From: UKL13-2 sp031394335
GTDB lineage: Bacteria; Pseudomonadota; Gammaproteobacteria; Burkholderiales; Usitatibacteraceae
Length of the DNA stretch: 5,173 nucleotides
Reading direction: 5' to 3'
Assembly (NCBI GenBank): GCA_031394335.1
Contig: JANMXS010000353.1
Span: forward strand, 1 to 5,173
The notes below the pieces were generated by a model. It made no database searches and had not been told where the DNA came from. It was given only the letters and a program-made list of their open reading frames with translations. Below are positions 1-4,783 of this stretch, piece after piece. The translations under genes and the position numbers were made by a program. Position 1 is the stretch's first letter. The number at the start of each line of letters is the position of its first letter.

Positions 1-224
1 AGTCCGATGCCGACCGATACCCCGCCGGCAAGACCGGCCAGCGACAGCGGATGCGCGAAGCTGGCGATAGCCAGCAATACCAGCAGCAGTGGAAACAGGA
101 TTGCCGCCATCCAGCTGCGCCAGCGCCTCAGCGGCTGGCGGCCGATCAGACGGCGCATGCGCGAATACAGGCGCCATACCATCAAGGGAGCGGCAACGAC
201 GAGTATGGTGGCGGTAGGGGTCAT
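1..224 (-). CDS. Membrane protein, DUF1453/CcdC-like, N-terminal part (cut by window edge)
   Basis: The minus strand is open from an ATG at 224 to the window start, giving 74 complete codons and no stop. An in-frame TGA lies four codons upstream (234-236), so translation cannot start earlier. The ribosome binding site is poor (GAAAG only). The protein has a hydrophobic segment at about residues 5-17, a strongly basic loop (RLYSRMRRLIGRQPLRRWR, 18-36), a second membrane segment at about 38-57 and the start of a third at about 59-74. The basic loop with IGRQPL after the first helix recalls DUF1453/CcdC-type inner-membrane proteins. That assignment is from memory of the family and is tentative. 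The positive-inside rule would put the loop in the cytoplasm. The gene is divergent from the lysine-rich gene at 455, and the 230-bp gap between them should hold promoters for both. Function is unknown, and the C-terminal part lies outside the window. Confidence 0.72.
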   Translation of the reverse strand, partial: MTPTATILVVAAPLMVWRLYSRMRRLIGRQPLRRWRSWMAAILFPLLLVLLAIASFAHPLSLAGLAGGVSVGIG

Positions 225-454
225 TGAAAACTTTCAGGGTTGGCGAAAAGTGTCGGACCGGAACGTGGTCATGAACAATAGTAGTGCAAAACAGTCTGCC
301 GGCCAGCACAGTGCAATTTCAGCGTTGCCGCCTGTGAATGCCGGCTGAAGTTGGCGTTATAGTATCGGTGTGCGGATGGCCGCTTGGGTGGCGGTCAACA
401 GCGCGAATTCATTACTCATCACTCATCAATCTTTCACTACCAAGGAGCGACGCC
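225..454. promoter_or_regulatory. Divergent intergenic control region
   Basis: This 230-bp gap separates the minus-strand membrane-protein gene from the plus-strand microprotein gene, so both promoters should lie here. On the plus strand, TATAGT at 358-363 is a good -10 candidate, but there is no convincing -35 at normal spacing. On the minus strand, TACTAT (283 down to 278) could be a -10, also without a clear -35. A perfect tandem heptamer ACTCATC occupies 414-420 and 421-427, just before the ribosome binding site. AGTGCAA occurs twice, at 283-289 and 310-316. The promoter placement is inference from short matches. Confidence 0.35.
442..447 (+). promoter_or_regulatory. Strong ribosome binding site of the lysine-rich microprotein
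   Basis: AAGGAG lies seven bases before the ATG at 455. It fixes the start of the 36-residue protein and argues against the longer reading frame open from 338, which would begin inside the promoter region without a ribosome binding site. Confidence 0.85.
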
Positions 455-565
455 ATGAGCAAAAGCAAAGACGCAAAAAAACTCGTTAAAAAAGAACCCG
501 CCAAAACGCCCAAGGAAAAGAAAGAAGCCAAGAAACTGAAGAAGGAAGAAAAGAAGCGCGGTTAG
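455..565 (+). CDS. Lysine-rich 36-residue microprotein
   Basis: This is a 36-residue protein with a near-consensus ribosome binding site and a strong terminator 30 bases after its stop codon, so it looks like a self-contained single-gene unit. Sixteen of 36 residues are lysine, with one Arg against five Glu and one Asp, giving a net charge of about +11. There is no Cys and no aromatic residue. AKKLVKKE (7-14) and AKKLKKEE (25-32) look like an internal near-repeat around a central PAKTPKEKK stretch. The composition predicts a disordered or highly charged helical peptide able to bind nucleic acid or other polyanions. I recall similar lysine-rich small proteins of unknown role in proteobacteria, but no function is established here. 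The composition could also arise by chance from A-rich DNA, but the ribosome binding site and terminator make that unlikely. Confidence 0.8.
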   Translation: MSKSKDAKKLVKKEPAKTPKEKKEAKKLKKEEKKRG

Positions 566-594
566 TCCAGGGGCGCTACCCAAAATAGCAAACT

Positions 595-664
595 CCAGTA
601 CCAGCGCGGTTTTCAAGGCATAAATGCCTGAAGAAGCGCGCCAGTACTGGATTTTTTGTTTTTT
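595..664 (+). terminator. Strong intrinsic terminator after the lysine-rich microprotein
   Basis: A long imperfect hairpin is followed by a T-rich run. The outer stem CCAGTAC (595-601) pairs with GTACTGG (644-650). GCGCG (604-608) pairs with CGCGC (637-641). TTTTC (610-614) pairs with GAAGA (630-634) with one wobble. AGGCAT (616-621) pairs with ATGCCT (624-629). Small internal mismatches lie between these blocks. The tail at 652-664 is six T, one G and six T. The 5' side is also A-rich, so weak activity on the other strand is possible. The hairpin is unusually long for an intrinsic terminator. Confidence 0.88.
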
Positions 665-707
665 AGAGGCAAGCATGCCTGCTACCCCGTGTTAGCAAAG
701 CACCCAT

Positions 708-737
708 AAAAAAGCCCCCGTGTTTGGCACGGGGGCT
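708..737 (-). terminator. Intrinsic terminator of the small minus-strand genes
   Basis: The perfect 10-bp stem AGCCCCCGTG (713-722) and CACGGGGGCT (728-737) encloses a five-base loop. Six A at 708-713 read as a T-run on the minus strand, directly after the hairpin. It lies 44 bases past the stop codon of the gene at 782-991 and so ends the minus-strand unit. With the plus-strand terminator at 595-664 it insulates two convergent units. The interval 665-707 holds only a short AGGCA/TGCCT hairpin (667-680). Confidence 0.92.
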
Positions 738-781
738 GAATCCATACCTTATGAGGGCATGGAGGAGGAGACGTTGCGGTG

Positions 782-991
782 TTACAGCCAGCGATGCGGC
801 ATGATTACCGTGGGCAGAGAAGCAGTATTCGGATGCTTCAATGCGGAAAAATGTTTGCCGATCAACTTGAACATCCGTCCGATGGCCAGATAGTAATCGG
901 CAGCAACGAGGCCGAGAATTTCGCCCTTGGCGGCGGTTTGCGTCAGATGGTTGCGTCGAAGTTGTGTGGCGATTGCTTTATAGTCGTTCAT
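782..991 (-). CDS. Hypothetical small protein, 69 residues
   Basis: The protein of 69 residues begins MNDYKAIATQLRRNHLTQ. The start at 991 is chosen because AGAGGT (1003 down to 998) lies six bases upstream. The same frame stays open to an ATG at 1048, but that extension runs through the intergenic hairpin and is unlikely to be coding. The sequence is mildly basic and probably largely helical, with a moderately hydrophobic middle (GEILGLVAADYYLAIGRMF, 23-41) that is too polar for a clear membrane span. There is no signal peptide, Cys or recognisable catalytic motif. It is followed by a strong terminator and preceded 93 bases upstream by another small minus-strand gene, so the two may be co-transcribed. 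I do not recognise the family. The ribosome binding site plus terminator is the main evidence that it is real. Confidence 0.68.
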   Translation of the reverse strand: MNDYKAIATQLRRNHLTQTAAKGEILGLVAADYYLAIGRMFKLIGKHFSALKHPNTASLPTVIMPHRWL

Positions 992-1084
992 GGCATTACC
1001 TCTTTCTTGAGCCTCGTAACCGTCATTGCAGGGCACCATGTCCTGCAATGGCGGGCGCCCAAACCCGGGCGCGCGGGGTAAACA
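992..1084 (-). promoter_or_regulatory. Spacer with two tandem hairpins between two small minus-strand genes
   Basis: This 93-bp spacer holds two inverted repeats. CATTGCAGG (1024-1032) pairs perfectly with CCTGCAATG (1042-1050) around nine bases. GCGCCC (1055-1060) pairs with GGGCGC (1067-1072) around six bases. In minus-strand transcription the GC-rich hairpin comes first, then the nine-bp stem, then the ribosome binding site of the downstream gene. Neither hairpin is followed by a T-run, so they are not standard intrinsic terminators. They could be a processing or stabilising element, an operator, or a leader structure. The role is inference. Confidence 0.45.
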
Positions 1085-1273
1085 TTACTGACCGGACAGC
1101 ATCCAGATCAGCGCGACGGCTGCCACCACTACCGCAGTCAACCACGCACCGTTATAGGTGAGTCCGCTGGCGGCATTGTTTAGCCCCCCGGCGGACACGA
1201 CTGTTGTGAAGCGTTGCGCTAAATCTCGTTCAATTTGGTCGGTAAATTTCATCTCTGGCTGCCTGCTATCCAT
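1085..1273 (-). CDS. Hypothetical small protein with C-terminal membrane segment, 62 residues
   Basis: The 62-residue protein begins at the ATG at 1273. A second ATG at codon 8 (MKFTDQIERD) would give 55 residues, and neither start has a strong ribosome binding site (AGG-type matches only). The N-terminal 40 residues are polar, with charged KFTDQIERDLAQRF followed by a Ser/Gly/Asn-rich stretch. The last 20 residues (about 43-62, AWLTAVVVAAVALIWMLSGQ) form one hydrophobic helix that ends almost at the stop. This is the layout of a tail-anchored or single-pass inner-membrane protein with its N-terminus in the cytoplasm. The gene is divergent from the LysR gene across a 201-bp gap and lies upstream of the other small minus-strand gene. 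Family not recognised. A LysR regulator often controls the divergent neighbour, but that link is only inferred. Confidence 0.6.
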   Translation of the reverse strand: MDSRQPEMKFTDQIERDLAQRFTTVVSAGGLNNAASGLTYNGAWLTAVVVAAVALIWMLSGQ

Positions 1274-1474
1274 TTCAGCCTGCCTTTCGGGCCCATTGCT
1301 GCTCGAGGACCGTTAATGCTGCCTTGCACAAACAGAAGATAGCGGCGCCAACCCCAAATATCTATTCGCAAATTTGTATGCCAGCCATCGGAATAATTGA
1401 TAACGTCGTAAGTGTTTGTTGCGACGCAATATTTGGGCATAGAATGCTTGATTGCGATATATAAGTTTCTACTG
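1274..1474. promoter_or_regulatory. Divergent control region upstream of the LysR gene, with palindromes
   Basis: The 201-bp gap is AT-rich compared with its flanks. CCCAAATAT (1353-1361) and ATATTTGGG (1429-1437) form a perfect nine-bp inverted repeat 67 bases apart. CAAATTTG (1369-1376) is a perfect palindrome. TTGC-GAC-GCAA (1419-1429) is a short dyad. A possible plus-strand promoter is TTGTTG (1416-1421), an 18-base spacer and TAGAAT (1440-1445), which would give a leader of about 20 nt. LysR-type proteins commonly bind dyads in such gaps and repress their own gene. Which dyad is used here cannot be told from the sequence, and no minus-strand promoter stood out. Confidence 0.4.
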
Positions 1475-2410
1475 ATGGAGTTATACCAACTACGCAGTTT
1501 TGCCGCGATCGCCGAGCTGGGCCAGCTCACGCGTGCCGCCGAAAAGCTGCATATCAGCCAGCCAGCGCTGTCCGCCCAGTTGCGGGCGCTGGAGGACGAG
1601 TTCGACCTGGTGCTATTCGAGCGCACCGCCAATGGCATGGTGCTGACGGCCACCGGGCAGCGTTTTCTGCTCGAAGCTGAAAAAATCCTCGCCGCCGCAC
1701 AGGAACTGAAGAATGTGGCGCGCGTGCTCAAGGGCGAACTGGCCGGCAAGGTCAGCATTGGCACCCTGAGCGATCCCGGCCTGTCCCGCGTCGGTGAGTT
1801 AATGAGCGCGGCAATAATGCGTTATCCCTTGTTGCAGCTGGACTTTCACCAGGGCGTTACCGGGGCTTCGTTCATCCAGGTGCGCGACGGTACCCTGGAT
1901 GCCAGTTTCTACTATGGCGAGCTGCACAATCCTGCCGTTGCCGGCTTGTTGCTGCGCAAGCTGGTGTTCCGCGTAGTCGCACCGGTGGCCTGGATTGACC
2001 GCATCGAAAATGCGGATTGGTCGAAAATTGCCAGGATGCCCTGGGTGATCCCGCCTGCCATCAGCACCCATCATCAACTCGCGCATGCCCTGTTCGACGC
2101 ACACGGCGTCAAGCCGGAACGCGTGTTCGAGGCCGATCAGGAGGCGGTGATCGCCTCGCTGGTGGTATCCGGCATCGGTATTGCCCTGATGCGCGAAGAA
2201 ATCGCCCAGGAAAAAGCGGCGAACGGCGAGGTGTGCCTGTGGGGTGATGTGCAGATCGCGGCGCCGCTGTGGTTCATCTATCAGCGCGAGCGCGAAAACG
2301 ATCCGGCGATTCGTGCGGTGCTGGATTTGCAGCGCGATATTTGGGATTTGCGCGAAGCCGACAAAGCGGCTTCGTCCAAACCGGCCTCGCGCACCCGCGC
2401 ATCGGTCTGA
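1475..2410 (+). CDS. LysR-type transcriptional regulator
   Basis: This 311-residue protein has the usual length and layout of LysR regulators. The winged helix-turn-helix is at residues 1-60 (MELYQLRSFAAIAELG, then LTRAAEKLHISQPALS, 18-33), followed by a linker helix (about 60-90) and a periplasmic-binding-protein-like effector domain (about 91-293, starting GKVSIGTL). The tail SSKPASRTRASV is polar and probably disordered. The start at 1475 matches where LysR proteins begin. The frame is open upstream to a GTG at 1412, but that would add 21 residues translated from the promoter region. No clear ribosome binding site precedes the ATG, so translation may be weak or the message nearly leaderless. 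The regulator is cytoplasmic, and its effector cannot be predicted. It lies 142 bp upstream of two hydrolase genes on the same strand and divergent from a small membrane-protein gene. Either could be its target. Confidence 0.95.
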   Translation: MELYQLRSFAAIAELGQLTRAAEKLHISQPALSAQLRALEDEFDLVLFERTANGMVLTATGQRFLLEAEKILAAAQELKNVARVLKGELAGKVSIGTLSDPGLSRVGELMSAAIMRYPLLQLDFHQGVTGASFIQVRDGTLDASFYYGELHNPAVAGLLLRKLVFRVVAPVAWIDRIENADWSKIARMPWVIPPAISTHHQLAHALFDAHGVKPERVFEADQEAVIASLVVSGIGIALMREEIAQEKAANGEVCLWGDVQIAAPLWFIYQRERENDPAIRAVLDLQRDIWDLREADKAASSKPASRTRASV

Positions 2411-2552
2411 GCCTTTCCCCGCTACGGGCGGTCCCCATACTCCCGGTCAGCATTCATTACAGCTGAACAAGCCCTCCAAACTCCGCTAAAGTACGCGCTG
2501 GAGATTTTGCCAGTGCCCGTCCGGGCGCGGGCTGAACATTGGGGAGAGCTTG
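2411..2552 (+). promoter_or_regulatory. Gap between LysR and hydrolase genes, no strong terminator
   Basis: In these 142 bp I see no strong intrinsic terminator. CTCCA (2474-2478) could pair with TGGAG (2499-2503), followed by ATTTT, but the loop is long and the stem short. GCCCG (2515-2519) and CGGGC (2528-2532) form a small hairpin just before the ribosome binding site. CTGAAC (2463-2468), an 18-base spacer and TAAAGT (2487-2492) is a weak promoter-like pair. The hydrolase genes may have their own promoter here, read-through from the LysR gene, or both. Confidence 0.3.
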
Positions 2553-3599
2553 ATGAGAAAAACGGTCTCGTTCGCAGTTAATTGCATCGCCGGCGCGTTG
2601 CTGCTGTTTACTGCGGCAGCGGCACAGGCAGTCACGCCGGTTGCGGGCGCCAGGTATTACGACAACATCGGCCGCGACGATGTGTTGAGCGGCGGCGTGA
2701 AAATGATCCCGATCACCACGCCAAAAGGTACCTTCAAGGTCTGGACCAAGCGCACCGGCAACAACCCGACTATCAAGGTGCTGCTGTTGCACGGCGGACC
2801 CGGTGTCACCCATGAATATCTGGAAGCCTTCGACAGCTATTTCCCCGGCGCCGGCATCGAATATTACTACTACGACCAGCTTGGCTCGTACTACAGCGAC
2901 CAGCCGGATGCGCCCGATCTCTGGGACCTGCCGCGCTTCGTCGAAGAAGTCGAGCAGGTGCGCCTTGCACTGAAGCTCGATAAAAACAATTTCTATCTGT
3001 TCGGCCAATCCTGGGGCGGCGTGCTGGCGATGGAGTACGCGCTCAAGTATCAGCAAAACCTCAAGGGCCTGATCATCTCCAACATGATGGCGAGCATCCC
3101 CGCTTATAACGAATACGCCGAGAAAGTGCTGATGCCGAAAATGGATCAGAAGGCCCTTGCCGAGATCAAGGCGATCGAAGCCAAGGGGGATTACCAGAAC
3201 CCGCGCTACATGGAGCTGCTGATTCCGAACCACTATGTTTATCATCTGCTGCGCATGCCGGCCGACCAGTGGCCGGACGGCGTGAATCGCGCCTTCAAGC
3301 ATCTGAACCCGGCGGTGTACATTCCCATGCAAGGTCCGAGCGAGCTGGGCGCCAGCGGCAAGCTGGTGAAGTGGGATCGCACCGCCGATCTGCACAGGAT
3401 CAAGGTGCCGACCCTGGTGATCGGCGCCGAGTACGACACGATGGACCCCAAGCACATGAAGTGGATGGCCAGCGCCTTCCCCAGGGGCCGCTATCTGTAT
3501 TGCGCCAAGGGCAGCCATATGGCGCTGTACGACGACCAGAAAACCTATATCGACGGGTTGATGAAATTCATTTTCGATGTCGATGCCCACCGCTTTTAA
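2553..3599 (+). CDS. Exported proline-iminopeptidase-family alpha/beta hydrolase (peptidase S33)
   Basis: This 348-residue protein starts at the ATG at 2553, six bases after GGGGAG; a TTG one codon earlier is less likely. Residues 1-26 are a Sec signal peptide (MRK, hydrophobic core, AQA before the predicted cut), so the enzyme should be periplasmic or secreted. The mature part has the S33 hallmarks: HGGPG at 80-84 (oxyanion hole), a variant DQLGSYYSD block at 108-116, and the nucleophile elbow GQSWGG at 151-156 with Ser153. The acid is probably Asp295 or Asp298 in GAEYDTMDP, and the base His322 in KGSHM. A lid-like helical insert lies at about 180-260. Family members remove N-terminal proline or cleave other amino-acid amides or esters, and the exact substrate here is not predictable. 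Classical proline iminopeptidases are cytoplasmic, so export suggests action on external or envelope substrates. The gene is followed after 34 bp by a second hydrolase gene, probably in the same operon. Confidence 0.93.
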   Translation: MRKTVSFAVNCIAGALLLFTAAAAQAVTPVAGARYYDNIGRDDVLSGGVKMIPITTPKGTFKVWTKRTGNNPTIKVLLLHGGPGVTHEYLEAFDSYFPGAGIEYYYYDQLGSYYSDQPDAPDLWDLPRFVEEVEQVRLALKLDKNNFYLFGQSWGGVLAMEYALKYQQNLKGLIISNMMASIPAYNEYAEKVLMPKMDQKALAEIKAIEAKGDYQNPRYMELLIPNHYVYHLLRMPADQWPDGVNRAFKHLNPAVYIPMQGPSELGASGKLVKWDRTADLHRIKVPTLVIGAEYDTMDPKHMKWMASAFPRGRYLYCAKGSHMALYDDQKTYIDGLMKFIFDVDAHRF

Positions 3600-3621
3600 T
3601 TTCCAATAATTTTTACGCCAT

Positions 3622-3627
3622 GGAGAG
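3622..3627 (+). promoter_or_regulatory. Ribosome binding site of the dienelactone hydrolase gene
   Basis: GGAGAG lies six bases before the ATG at 3634. The surrounding octamer GGAGAGCT is identical to the one before the upstream hydrolase (2543-2550), which supports both starts and suggests matched translation of the pair. Confidence 0.8.
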
Positions 3628-3633
3628 CTGAAC

Positions 3634-4524
3634 ATGCAACGCAAACAAGCCAGCGATTTCGCACCGGAAGTGATGCAGTTGTTCGACCAGTTTGTGCACG
3701 GGATCATTGATCGTCGCAGTTTCATGAACGGTGCCGCCAAATACGCGGTCGGTGGTGTCACTGCCGCCGGCTTGCTGGAAGCGCTGAGCCCGCAATTTGC
3801 GGCCGCACAGCAGGTAGCCAAGGACGACAAGCGCATCATTGCCAAATATGTGGAATACGCGTCGCCTGAAGGCAGCGGCAAGATGCGTGGCTACCTGGTG
3901 GCCCCGGCCAAGGCCAGCGGCAAGTTGCCGGCCGTGCTGGTGGTGCATGAGAATCGCGGGCTGAATCCGCATATCGAAGACATCGCCCGCAAACTGGCGC
4001 TCGATGGTTTCCTCGCCTTTGCACCCGATGCGCTGTTTCCGCTCGGTGGTTATCCCGGCGATGAAGACAAGGCGCGTGAGCTGTTCCCCAAGCTCGACCA
4101 GGCCAAATGCCGCGCCGATTTCATCGCCGCTGCGGGCTTTCTGAAAACGCTGCCGGAATCAAACGGCAAGGTCGGCACGGTCGGCTTCTGCTACGGCGGC
4201 GGCATCGCCAATATGCTCGCTACGCGCATTCCCGATCTGGCCGCCGCTGTACCGTTTTATGGGGCTGCGCCAAGTGCGGAAGACGCCGCCAAAATCAAGG
4301 CGCCCCTGCTGATTCACTATGCCGAGACCGATGATCGCATCAACGGCATGTGGGCCGCTTATGAAACTGCGTTGAAAGCGGCCGGTGTGAAATATGAAAT
4401 GTTCAAGTACCCGGGTACCCAGCATGGTTTCAATAACGACACCACGCCGCGTTATGACGAGGTGCAGGCGAAGTTGGCGTGGCAGCGGACGGTGGCGTTT
4501 TTCAGGAAGAATTTACTGTCCTAG
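3634..4524 (+). CDS. yghX: YghX-like dienelactone hydrolase family protein with twin-arginine leader
   Basis: The 296-residue protein resembles E. coli YghX along its length as I remember it: the AAKYAVGG leader, PAVLVVHENRGLNP, GGYPG, GFCYGGG, HYAETDDRIN, HGFNNDTTPRYD and LAWQRT blocks all have counterparts. It has an alpha/beta hydrolase fold with a cysteine nucleophile, Cys186 in GFCYGGG. The acid is Asp233 or Asp234, and the base His264 in QHGF. Glu106 in HENRG matches the position of the substrate-binding glutamate of classical dienelactone hydrolase. Family members open lactones or cleave esters; the substrate here is unknown. The N-terminus has DRRSFMN (26-32) before a hydrophobic stretch and AAAQQ (56-60), which fits a Tat leader after an unusually long, roughly 25-residue n-region. 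Export by Tat is plausible but unproven, because E. coli YghX has only KR at that place. The gene sits 34 bp after the S33 hydrolase gene. Confidence 0.93.
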   Translation: MQRKQASDFAPEVMQLFDQFVHGIIDRRSFMNGAAKYAVGGVTAAGLLEALSPQFAAAQQVAKDDKRIIAKYVEYASPEGSGKMRGYLVAPAKASGKLPAVLVVHENRGLNPHIEDIARKLALDGFLAFAPDALFPLGGYPGDEDKARELFPKLDQAKCRADFIAAAGFLKTLPESNGKVGTVGFCYGGGIANMLATRIPDLAAAVPFYGAAPSAEDAAKIKAPLLIHYAETDDRINGMWAAYETALKAAGVKYEMFKYPGTQHGFNNDTTPRYDEVQAKLAWQRTVAFFRKNLLS

Positions 4525-4549
4525 CGTTTGGCGGCAATTTATAGAACGC

Positions 4550-4598
4550 CATTCGGCGCGCCTTATGGAGCAAAAATGGCTCGAAAGGCGTGCCAATG
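4550..4598 (+). repeat. Long hairpin after the hydrolase operon
   Basis: CATT (4550-4553) pairs with AATG (4595-4598) and, after one bulged C, GGCGCGCCTT (4555-4564) pairs with AAGGCGTGCC (4585-4594) with one G-T wobble. Inside, GAGC (4568-4571) pairs with GCTC (4579-4582). It starts 26 bases after the stop codon of the dienelactone hydrolase gene. There is no T-run after it, so it is not a standard intrinsic terminator. It could stabilise the 3' end of the operon message or assist Rho-dependent ending, by inference. The stem itself is directly visible. Confidence 0.6.
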
Positions 4599-4783
4599 CT
4601 TGGGTTCCCAAAGTTATCGGACGTGCGGCCGAGAATTCCTACCTGCCAAGGTTGGGTTGCGATCGAGATGAACTGATATATTTCCCATGTTTGATTGCAG
4701 GCCGCAATATCGGTCTTGCAAAGAACGATTCGGCAACATGACCGGCCATTGCCGGGAAAAAAATCATCTACAGGGAGAAAAAT
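4599..4783 (+). promoter_or_regulatory. Leader region of the lipoprotein gene
   Basis: No convincing gene lies here. A weak promoter-like pair is TTGGGT (4652-4657) with TATATT (4677-4682), at a long 19-base spacing. ATTGC (4694-4698) and GCAAT (4704-4708) form a small dyad. CCGGC (4742-4746) and GCCGG (4751-4755) form a short GC hairpin, followed by seven or more A. AGGGAG (4772-4777) is the ribosome binding site of the lipoprotein, six bases before its ATG. Confidence 0.35.

Noticed and set aside
7..348. 113-codon plus-strand frame at the window start
   Set aside because: It is antisense to the membrane-protein gene, continues into the intergenic region, and has no ribosome binding site or domain.
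437..676. 79-codon minus-strand frame with hydrophobic Phe/Leu-rich sequence
   Set aside because: It is the antisense image of the lysine-rich gene and its terminator: AAA/AAG read backwards gives Phe/Leu codons, mimicking a membrane protein.
1412..1474. Upstream extension of the LysR protein from a GTG at 1412
   Set aside because: It would translate the promoter region and add 21 residues with no match to LysR N-termini, which begin at MELYQLRSF.
1249..1764. 171-codon minus-strand frame
   Set aside because: It runs antisense to the DNA-binding region of the LysR gene and through its promoter. The Ser/Arg/Ala-rich start is typical of a shadow frame, and the small gene at 1085-1273 uses another frame there.
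2550..2552. TTG as the start of the S33 hydrolase
   Set aside because: The adjacent ATG at 2553 has better spacing from GGGGAG and gives a normal MRK signal-peptide start.
2457..3881. 474-codon open frame on the minus strand
   Set aside because: It lies entirely opposite the two confident hydrolase genes. It has no ribosome binding site, no recognisable domain, and a His/Val/Gly/Arg-rich composition typical of antisense frames in GC-rich genes.
4565..4741. Possible 58-residue protein starting MEQKWLERR
   Set aside because: The ATG sits in the loop of the 4550-4598 hairpin with no ribosome binding site, and the sequence has no recognisable features. The frame is a continuation of a shadow of the hydrolase gene.
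4742..4765. CCGGC/GCCGG hairpin as a terminator
   Set aside because: On the plus strand it is followed by A, not T. On the minus strand the T-run comes before the stem, so neither orientation fits an intrinsic terminator.
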